From: Brachypterus glaber
Taxonomy: Eukaryota > Arthropoda > Insecta > Coleoptera > Kateretidae
NCBI GenBank assembly: GCA_958510825.1
Contig: OY294048.1
Span: 23,524,674 to 23,588,673, forward strand
DNA: 64,000 nt
Direction: 5' to 3'
Part shown: positions 56,219-64,000 of the stretch, one piece after another
Layout: each line of letters opens with the position of its first letter
How positions within the stretch are numbered: the stretch's first letter is position 1
Program-made: the position numbers and the translations under genes
The notes under the pieces: generated by a model
Told to the model about the DNA's origin: nothing
What the model saw: the letters and a program-made list of their open reading frames with translations, nothing else
Database searches by the model: none

Positions 56219-57163
56219 TTAAATAAGGTTCATTATGTATAAAGCTGTTTTAGTATAAATCTTAAGTAGTCCAGGTGATTGATACTTTAAAATAAAAACG
56301 ACAGATTGAACAAGATCAATGTCTAAAGAAATTTTTATTTTACTATAAAATCCAATAATGATGTTAGTATATTTATCTGTATCTGATGCTTGAATGCTCT
56401 TATCTTCATTATAGTCTTTACAATATGCATTAGTTCGATTTAAAATATCCATATAATTTTCCAAATCGCCTTTATGATATCCAATGGATGTTTTTTGAAA
56501 AGTAATTCGTAAAGCCTCACCGAACCAGAATATTGAATATTTTTTACAACTACATCCTTTCCTTACCAAACTATTTGCTATTTTATATTCATCTGAATCT
56601 GGTGTATATTTAATTCCATTCTTAAAATCAAATTTATTTTCAGTATCCTGAATACATTCATCAATATACCTTCGAGGTAAAGGATCAAATTCAGTAAGGT
56701 ATTCCTGGTAAGTCGCGGTCGTAGACAAATTTTGAACTTGTTCAAGGATACTAGTTTCTTTAGCTAAATCAACACCACTGTTATACTCTTGTGTTGTTTT
56801 ATCCTCTATATATTGATCCTATAAAAATGATGCCGTCATCATAGGCAAAAGAGGTTGATATTTTTTATTTCTGGGAGTTGCATCTTCTTGATTTGCGTGA
56901 GATTTATTTTGTAATGTTGAATGTAAAAATGAATAATCCTTAATTTGATCTGCATTAACAACGCCTGGCAATTCCAGTTTTTCTCTTTTAATATTTGTGT
57001 CCGGATTTAAATTTTTTATAAAATTTTCCAATGGTTCCGTTATTGGTTTACTTCGAAATTTTAAGTCTCTTTCCGATTGCGCTAAATCTGATTTTAAAGT
57101 ACGATATTTTTGTTTAATAGATTTTCTAGTGTTGATTAATTCTTTAGCTAAGCGTTCGTTCAT
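56219..57163 (-). pseudogene. Conserved Polinton/adintovirus-type protein of unknown role, one in-frame stop
   Basis: From the ATG at 57163 a frame of about 314 codons is interrupted only by a TAG at 56819-56821; both halves are in the same frame. The N-terminal part is a basic coiled-coil-like helix (RKSIKQKYRTLKSDLAQSE, KPITEPLENF); the C-terminal part has RRYIDECIQDTENKFDFKNG, a YSIFWF segment and HKGDLENYMDILNRTNAY. I recognise the pattern from Polinton/adintovirus-like elements of insects, where it accompanies capsid genes, but its function is not known to me. It is the last gene of the minus-strand capsid cluster. Confidence 0.6.
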
Positions 57164-57259
57164 GTTTTTGTGCTAAAGAACCACACTTAACTAAAAATAA
57201 TATTTTTAAACTTACTTTATATACAGGTTAAAATAAAACCGTAAATTAAATGAAATAAT

Positions 57260-57531
57260 TTAATTATTCAGATATACAGCTTTCTCAGTTTCTTTAACGA
57301 AAATATTATCAGCACTTTTACAAAGGTCTCTGATAATATTTTGAGAATTATAAGCTAATGTATATCCTGTCTCCCAAGCAATACAATGATGATTTTTGAT
57401 GTTCAACTTATTAAATTGAAATGGCGCTTTAAAAACGTAATGACGTACTCTAAATCCATCATAAGCTGAAAGTTAATTAAAAATCGAGTACCTTCTGATT
57501 TAAATGCCTGGAAATCTATAATTAAGCTCAT
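57260..57531 (-). pseudogene. Remnant of a small virus-element gene
   Basis: The ATG at 57531 opens MSLIIDFQAFKSEGTRFL; after a frameshift, HYVFKAPFQFNKLNIKNHH and ETEKAVYLNN up to the stop at 57260. The FK-P-F-L pattern recalls an abundant protein of insect DNA-virus-like elements whose function I cannot name. Most of the expected length is deleted. Confidence 0.4.
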
Positions 57532-57540
57532 TTTTTGCGT

Positions 57541-58740
57541 TTACAAATGTTTGGACTGATCAATTTTTTCATGTAAAATTAAACAATAGGCTGAAGTTTC
57601 CTTGGGAACATTTACAGAAGTTTCAAATTCAACCCGAAGTGTAATCGGTCTACTTTGAATTGATTCTTTTTGTCCGAAACAATCAATATATGTAATAGGT
57701 GCTATACTTTTAAATTCGGTTGGTGTAAATAGAGGAATATTTGCATGGTCATAATAAGAACTTCTAAATTTCGTTGAGCAAACTTATTATTTTGGTTTGG
57801 ACTTATTATTTTCGAAATCTATAAACATATCATTACAAGGATATCTCTCTGAATTTAAAAAACACTCTTATAACTCGCAACTTGCAGTCATCAAATTTAC
57901 TCATGTCTTTTGTCACGACATCCCTTCTTTTTGTTTGGAAAGCTATAATAATATGTCTCGGTGTTTCCAGTCTGGTGCTAGTCTTAACTGACCAATTGTG
58001 TCTATTTGTATAAAGTAATTCAGGATATTCAACAAGTTCCCAACTTCGAAAACCAATTTTTAGATCAACATTTTTATCAATTAGTTTTGTCAGAGCAATT
58101 TCTTCCGCTAAACAACAGATAGGTACTTTCCAAGAAAGTTTCAGAAGTTCAATTTTAGGTTTTTCTGTGCCTGTCGTACCGGATATAATACAGAATTTAA
58201 ATCATTATTGCTTCGAACTATTATTAATTCCTGTTTAGCATTAATCAATATTTTTCGAAAATCTTCATAAAAGCCCATTAATGTGGACAATTTAATAACT
58301 ACATGAAAGTTTCAGTTTTTATCTACTAGAACAGGTTCTGTATATTTGGATTTGGGAAACCATCCTGCATTTTCCAGTTTGACTGTGTCACCAACACAAA
58401 AAGATAAATAACCTTTTAATGTTGAGGTCAGTCCAACATCTCTAACTGAATCAACTTGTTGTCTATTTATTAAGTATCGGATTTCTTTAAAAAGAAAAGC
58501 TACCCCGTTATTTATCAGGGTTAAATTTTTAGATACACTGCCATCAGATTTTGTTAGTTTTCCTTCAATATTTAAAAAACCTTCACAAGGTAACGTAAAT
58601 TTATCTACACCCGGTATAGCTATTATTATTTCATCATTATTGCCTAACCTTTTGGGCAAATATGGTTCATATGTATGATATTATAAACTAGTTATTGAAT
58701 TATCAATATACAGATTTTCCGTTACATTTAAAATACTCAT
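57541..58740 (-). pseudogene. Double jelly-roll major-capsid-like protein, multiply broken
   Basis: From the ATG at 58740 the frame hits a stop at about 58681, continues as a long piece to 58312 (IIAIPGVDKFTLPCEGFLNI, FLFKEIRYLINRQQVDSVRD, TSTLKGYLSFCVGD), and then in other frames shows LSTLMGFYEDFRKILINAKQ, KPKIELLKLSWKVPIC, KIGFRSWELVEYPELLYTN, VKTSTRLETPRHIIIAFQTK and finally FTPTEFKSIAPITYIDCFGQ up to 57541. This order matches capsid-like proteins of insect Polinton/adintovirus-type elements. Capsid identity is inferred from family resemblance and from the packaging ATPase next door. At least four lesions. Confidence 0.6.
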
Positions 58741-58770
58741 TTTAAATTAGTAAGGTAAAGATTTTAAAAA

Positions 58771-58911
58771 TCAACGATTGTTTGGTGTTATCTGTTTAAC
58801 GTTTGTCTTCTGACTGCATTTTTTAGAAACTTTCTTTTTTTTATATTTTCCTTGATCCAATTTAAAATTATTAGAACCAATAGTAAAAGAAGGATTATAT
58901 TTAGTAACCAT
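58771..58911 (-). CDS. Small basic protein, 46 aa
   Basis: Short intact frame between the capsid-like gene and the penton-like gene: MVTKYNPSFTIGSNN, then a Lys-rich middle (QGKYKKKKVSKKCSQK) and a hydrophilic end. Size, charge and position suggest a virion core or DNA-condensing peptide like those of adenovirus-like genomes; this is inference. Its ATG lies about 10 bases after the stop of the upstream gene. Confidence 0.45.
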   Translation of the reverse strand: MVTKYNPSFTIGSNNFKLDQGKYKKKKVSKKCSQKTNVKQITPNNR

Positions 58912-58921
58912 TTTTATTTTT

Positions 58922-59673
58922 TTATTTTTTCACGTGTAGTCTTATTGTTATCACTTCATCATTAAAATTGATGAGATCACCATCTTGATCAAGTATTTTA
59001 ATTTGTTATAGTTTTGACGTTTATCGGAAAATATAAAATTGTTTCTGGTCTTTCCACTATTTTATAACCAACAGGAACTATGGGAAAGAACTGATGAATA
59101 ATATGAACAGGTTTTCCATTTAAATGGCACCCTTCTGCTATGTTACAATCTATACAAATTAAATTTATTTTTAAAATTTCTGCTGGATGATCTGAGTCAT
59201 ATGGAATTCCTGCTTCTAAAGTTTTATTCTCAAAACCTAAAATTTTTCCGATCGAATCGTCTTTGAAAATTATCTTTTCTGTACATCTGATGTATGTATG
59301 TAATGTATTGTTATTTCCATATAAAACAAGCAGTATTTTACTTGTGCTTAATTCCCGATGTAATAATTTATATAAATCGGATATCTCGTAAGACCCAGTT
59401 GATATTGTTACAACTGTGTTTTCATCTCTATAATAAAATTTATTATTTTTTTCGTCAATATTAGGAATAAAGTAAAAAGTCTCAAAATTTGCACCTCGTG
59501 CAAGTCGTTTCGCTAACTAGTAACGGGACCACAAAAGTTATAACCAGGCAAATGTAGTTCTACGGGTAATGTGTTTATTAGTTTATTTAAAAACCCGGAG
59601 CCACTTTTTTTGCATCTCTTCTTTCCTTGAAGTCTTGTTTAGAAATAATATTAGATTTTGTATAAACCATCAT
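58922..59673 (-). pseudogene. Penton-like minor capsid protein with phospholipase A2-like motif, frameshifted
   Basis: From the ATG at about 59673: a basic start, then in the next frame SGSGFLNKLINTLPVELHLP and GYNFCGPV, the signature of the phospholipase A2-like domain known from parvovirus and related virion proteins, which helps escape from endosomes. After a second shift the rest reads KRLARGANFETFYFIPNI, FYYRDENTVVTISTGSYEIS, GKILGFENKTLEAG, INLICIDCNIAEG and HIIHQFFPIVPVGYKI, ending at 58922. The second part resembles penton-like proteins of insect virus-like elements. The middle of the lipase domain, with its His-Asp pair, is absent. Confidence 0.55.
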
Positions 59674-59783
59674 TTTATATAACTGTTCAAATAAGAACTG
59701 AATGTTCTACGCAATACAGCTTTTTAAATAGATTAACATTCTTTATTACCACTCATTCTAATACAAATAATGAGAAAGGGAAC

Positions 59784-60466
59784 ATGCAAATTGGGCAACA
59801 ATCTTTTGCTTTTCCAATTAAAAATCACGATCAACTGGACTATAAACAATTCCAAAAACATGGACCAATATTTTGTGGCGGACCAAAACGAGGACTAGTC
59901 GTGGGTGGATCGGGATGTGGAAAAACAAACGTTTTAATTAGTTTACTAGAACACCTGAACGGACTTAGATTAGAAAATATATACGTTTACTCAAAATCTT
60001 TAAACCAACCAAAATATAAATATTTAAGTTTTTTATTAAAGCCAGTAAAAGAAATAGGATATTTTGAGTTTGAAAATTGCAATAATTTAATAACTCCTGC
60101 TGCAGTAAAACCTAACTCAATCGTAATATTTGACGACGTAGTGTGTGGAAATCAAACTATTCGAAATTTTTTTGTCTATTCCTGACAAAAAAATACCGAC
60201 ATATTTTATCTGGCGCAAACTTATTCCGCCTTTCCAAAACAACATATAAGGGATAATGCAAATTTATTAATTATCTTTCAACAATACAATACAAATTTAA
60301 AACACATTTATGATGACCATGTTAATGTAAATATGCCTTTTAAAGATTTTCAGAAATTATGTTCTTTATGTTGGATTTTTTAGATATGATTTTGTAGTTA
60401 TTGATAAACATTGTAAATTAAATTCGGGTCGTTATAGAAGCGGATTTGATAAATTTATCACAATAT
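59784..60466 (+). pseudogene. FtsK/HerA-type packaging ATPase, frameshifted
   Basis: The likely start is the ATG at 59784 (an upstream stretch in frame lacks an ATG). A Walker A motif GGSGCGKT (about 59907-59930) and Walker B SIVIFDD (about 60118-60138) are intact; also NIYVYSKSLNQPKYKYL. The frame breaks at about 60170 and continues in others: FPKQHIRDNANLLIIFQQ, FKDFQKLCSLCW, FVVIDKHCKLNSGRYRSGFD. This is the genome-packaging ATPase of Polinton/adintovirus/virophage-type DNA elements. It is transcribed away from the minus-strand capsid cluster, leaving about 110 bases as a shared promoter region. Confidence 0.75.
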
Positions 60467-60479
60467 AATTTTTTATTTT

Positions 60480-63400
60480 TTTTTTTTTTTAATTTATTTA
60501 TTTATTCATCAATAATAAGTATTTAACAATAACTAGCTTAAAAATATTTCACACTAGGCTTGCGCCCGTTTTGTGAACATTTATATATTATAAGTTAAAT
60601 AACATGATTTTGCTTACAAAGCATTATGTTTATAATATAAAAAAAAAAATACCTACATATAATAAACTGCAGTTGTGCATAAACAAAAAAAATCTTAGTT
60701 TTAAACAAAAAATATCTGTAATATAGCAATATAGAGGAGAATAGAACAATATTTTAAAACAATTGTTTAATAGCATTGCTATCCCGCTTAACATAAAGCT
60801 TCAATTCACGCTTTAATCTATTGGAGTATGTAATATTTTTTAAATTAATTGGCAGCATATTGAACAGTTTCGGCCCTAAATAAAAAATAAATTTTTGGGT
60901 AAAGGCTTTTTTGCAAAGTGGAATTATTGATTGCTGACTGGATGTTCCTCTTGTTGTACAAGTATTTGGTTTAATATTGATAGTGCCATTTTTTATAACA
61001 AAATTTAAAGTACTGTAGGCGTAGAGTTCACGTACGTCAAATATCCCAGACTCACGGTACAACAATTCGGTTGGGTATCTGCGATCTTTCTTAAATAAAA
61101 TCCTAAGTAGAGTATTTTGCGCAACCTCTAGGCTTTTTAATGTAGTTTTACATAATCCGCCCCATACTGTAATGCAATATTTCATAATAGACTCAGCCAT
61201 TGCATAGTACACGGTGGTTCGATTTTTAATGTTAAGAAACCCTTTTATTTGGTTAAAAACAGGAATTAATGTTCTAAGCCTCTTAACCAGATTATTTGTG
61301 TGCTCTCTCCATCTCACATGTTGATCAATTGTGACACCTAGATATTTTAAGGAGTATTCCTTTTCTATAAAAGGGCAGTCACAATTGGTTGTGTTAGTAC
61401 ATTTTGAATTATGTAGATATATCTTATTTTGTGCTGGTTGATCAACATCTGTGACAGAGAAAGCAACAAATCTTGTTTTTGATATGTTGAGGCTTAGAGA
61501 GTTAATACTTAACCAGTCAAGTATAGTTTTTATACCATTTTTAGCACTCCTGTATACACTGTCCCAAGAATTACCCACAAAGACCGCAACCGTATCGTCA
61601 GCATAAGAGAGTATTTTGAAATTTTTGATTAAAGTAAGTAACCCGTTTATGTATATCAAAAATAGAATTGGTCCAAGAACCGTCCCTTGTGGAATTCCTG
61701 TGACAATTTTTAACGGATCACTTAGTACTCCCTCAATTTTGACACGCTGGGTTCTAGTTGTAAGGTAATCCTGGAACAGAGTTAGTGCAATGCCCCTTAT
61801 ACCCATTAGGTTTAATTTCCTTAGCAGTATCTTATGATCCACCGTGTCAAAAGCTTTGGCTAAGTCCAGAAATATTGCAAGACATTTTTTATTATTATTT
61901 ATGCCCTCAACTATAGACTTCTCTAAATCCATATTGTTTGGAATTTAATATTTTATTTTTACTAAGATAATCATTTAAGCGTTTTTTCAGACATTTCTCG
62001 AAAATTTTAGAAAATTGATTAATAACCGAAATAGGTCTGTAGTTAGTGGGTTTCGTTTTATCGCCGGATTTGTGTATTGGGGTGACGACAGATTCCTTCC
62101 ACTGTGTCGGAATTTTTCCACTGGAAAAAGTGAGATTTATTATGTGAACTAGAGGTCTCGCAAAATACTCATGAAATCTTTTAATAATTGATGCAGACAC
62201 CCCATCTAGCCCCGGTGATGAATTATTTTTTAGATTTGAGATATGTATTATTAATTCATTTTCGTTAACAGGAGACACAAAAAATGATTCACCTATTCTC
62301 TCATCAAGCGACTCAGAAATGCCTTTTTTGTCAATTTTTTCCGCCATTTTCTTGCCTATATTTGTAAAAAAATTATTTATAAAGTTAGCCTTATCCTTTA
62401 CGTTTACTATTTTTTCCCCTTCTTCATTTATTAAAATATTTATTGATTGTTGTTTCTTTTTTTTTTAATATTACAAGCGTTATTTATTGTTTGCCAAAGT
62501 TTTTTACAATTATTTTTACAATTTTCTATTTTATTTTTGTAGAAGTTGTCCTTTGTAGTTCTAAGTAGCGTCTTTAAATTATTTCTATACTGTATGTATC
62601 TAATTTTATTTTCAATGCATGGATTTTTTAAGAACACTCTTTTTGAGTTATCGCGTTGCCTTATTGATGTTATAAGCCCAGTGGTTATCCATTCCTTCAG
62701 TTTTTTATTTTTGTTATTAATGTTTATTATTTTAGTAGAACTATCTATATATTTTTTTAATTTATTCATAATATTATCGTAAGCAATTTCTGAGTCGATT
62801 GATAAGAAAACATCATCCCATGTCTCATCTTGTAAATATTTTTGTAAAACTTCAAAATCTATTTTGTTTTTTATATCTTGTTTGGTATTTATATCTGTAT
62901 TTAAGTTGTTTTGTTGTTTAATAGTTAATAAGGGAGAGTTGTGATCAGTTAGAGAATTATTATAGATCATACCTGTAATATCTATTTTGTTTTTTATTGC
63001 CGAATCGCTAATCCTAATAAAAATATGATCTAGAATACTATTTTTAGACTTCGTTACCCTTGTTGGTTGGTTTATGTAAGATATAAATCCAAGATGGGAC
63101 ATGGTACATATGTAATCATTTACATCATTATCTATGTAATTAAGTAAATCATAATTTATATCCCCTAGAAAAATTTCAATTTTTTCATTGTTAAGATTTT
63201 GATAATAATTATTTATATCTGTAATAAAAGTTTGTCTGTCTGACCCGTATGCACGATATGTTCCCGTAATACCTATATTTATGTTTAAATCAGGCACAGT
63301 TACATTGGCCCTTAATAAGTTTGTTTGTGTTTGTGGACTAATTATAACATTAGCATTTAGTCTATTATTTATGTATATTATAAATCCGTCATTCTGATTA

Positions 63401-63720
63401 AAGCGTGAGTTGTTGTAGTGCAAAGAAAAATTATCAATATTATATATATATATATATATCAATGTTTTCAATGTTCCATGTTTCGGATAATGCTATAATA
63501 TCAAGATTTTCAGGTTTAAAGGCCTGTAAATAAACTAAAAATTCTTCAAAATTCCTATTTATACTACGTATGTTAAAATGCAGAAAATTTAAAATTCGCT
63601 TACCATTTATTTGTTGTAAACAGTCCTCGATATTATTGCAAATAATTGTATTTAATTCTTCGTTCTCCTCTATATCACTAGAAAACTCTAAACTTCCTAT
63701 TTTGGTATACAAATATGCAC
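60480..63720 (-). mobile_element. Decayed minus-strand non-LTR retrotransposon
   Basis: Minus strand: 5' end near 63720, broken ORF2 (63712-60754), 3' UTR and an A-rich tail with (TAAA)n-like repeats near 60480-60515. It has the same single-ORF layout as the intact element at 34.6-37.5 kb and lies next to the end of the ATPase gene. Confidence 0.78.
60754..63712 (-). pseudogene. ORF2p endonuclease-RT, four frame pieces
   Basis: Pieces in order: start and first endonuclease motifs (63712-63440: LHFNIRSINRN, LSETWN, then a frame break at a TATA-type dinucleotide repeat near 63443-63460), endonuclease and linker (63471-62440: LGDINYDLLNY, TDHNSPLLTI), RT fingers (62347-61907: PGLDGVSASIIKRF, YRPISVINQFSKIFEK), and RT palm to end (61932-60754: LDLAKAFDTVDHKILLRKL, TGIPQGTVLGPILFLIYING, SYADDTVAVF). 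The active site is intact in the last piece. Expansion or contraction of the TA repeat is one obvious cause of a break. Confidence 0.82.
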
Positions 63721-63940
63721 AATTTTTTTTTTATGTACACTAGGTTATAAACGCTAAATTTAGCTAAATAAAATATAATTTTGCTCCATAATTAAGTAGT
63801 AAATTTTTCTAAATCGTATTCGGAGTTTATTATAACCTTTTTATTGTTTATAAGTAAGATTACACTACCTTTATTTGTCCAATAATAATATATATTTATT
63901 TGCAATTAACTAATAAACATACTTGTTTTAGTGCAACAAA

Positions 63941-64000
63941 ATGATCAACTGTCAACATTGTGGAAAGTCCTTCACTCGTAAAGATAATCTTAAGAGGCAT
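63941..64000 (+). CDS. Start of a C2H2 zinc-finger ORF, cut by window end
   Basis: The ATG at 63941 opens 20 codons to the window edge that read as a C2H2 finger start: C-x2-C-x12-H with GKSFTRKDNLKR between. Proteins with such an N-terminal finger occur in insect Polinton/adintovirus-like elements ahead of the polymerase gene, and the strand equals that of the ATPase, so this may be the next gene of that element beyond the non-LTR insertion. It could equally be a host zinc-finger gene. Confidence 0.5.
   Translation, partial: MINCQHCGKSFTRKDNLKRH

Noticed and set aside
57797..57991. 64-codon plus-strand frame
   Set aside because: Antisense to the capsid-like pseudogene, which shows family motifs in this stretch.
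1..64000. Prokaryotic-style operons, ribosome binding sites or a host gene with introns
   Set aside because: All recognisable coding sequence belongs to eukaryotic mobile elements or an endogenous DNA-virus-like element; I saw no exon series of a cellular protein.

Overview
The window looks like a repeat-dense, AT-rich piece of an arthropod (most likely insect) nuclear genome. The grounds are Ty3/Gypsy retroelements with envelope genes of the insect errantivirus type, several CR1/Jockey-type non-LTR elements with PHD-finger ORF1 proteins, a Copia fragment and a decayed Polinton/adintovirus-like element. I see no host protein-coding gene, no rRNA, no convincing functional tRNA and no CRISPR.

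Layout. 1-7.57 kb: 3' part of an env-bearing Ty3/Gypsy element (element 1: gag end, intact pol, intact env, LTR-like segment). 7.57-10.37 kb: a small ORF with a perfect 26-bp hairpin, a G-rich minisatellite and a dispersed repeat. 10.37-14.2 kb: decayed minus-strand CR1-like element. 14.2-16.1 kb: non-coding, with minisatellites. 16.1-40.0 kb: one large minus-strand Ty3/Gypsy element (element 3, about 1.5-kb LTRs, 4-bp target duplication CCAT) that received at least three later insertions: a second env-bearing Ty3/Gypsy element (element 2, 16293-26562, target duplication CAGA, LTRs differing at 1 of 327 bases), an intact 977-aa non-LTR ORF (34126 to about 37600) and a 5'-truncated non-LTR fragment (32.0-32.9 kb). 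40.8-47.7 kb: a giant inverted duplication with an assembly gap. 47.7-48.5 kb: Copia remnant. 48.5-55.9 kb: minus-strand non-LTR element split by a plus-strand one, with a 5-bp duplication. 56.2-60.5 kb: remains of a virus-like DNA element (capsid-like, penton-like with a phospholipase-like motif, packaging ATPase). 60.5-63.7 kb: another decayed minus-strand non-LTR element. 63.94-64.0 kb: start of a zinc-finger ORF.

The most striking observation is that the pol polyproteins of elements 1 and 2 both contain, between RNase H and integrase, a complete macro domain resembling the ADP-ribose hydrolase TARG1/OARD1. Both keep the lysine and aspartate that form the TARG1 catalytic pair, with the same 41-residue spacing. 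This suggests a retrotransposon lineage that carries its own de-ADP-ribosylation enzyme. The copy in element 1 lies in an uninterrupted 1426-codon pol.

How the parts work together: within each LTR element gag, pol and env form the usual retroviral order, with pol in the -1 frame relative to gag in both env-bearing elements. The rest is a stratigraphy of nested insertions that can be dated relative to each other from target duplications and interrupted frames.
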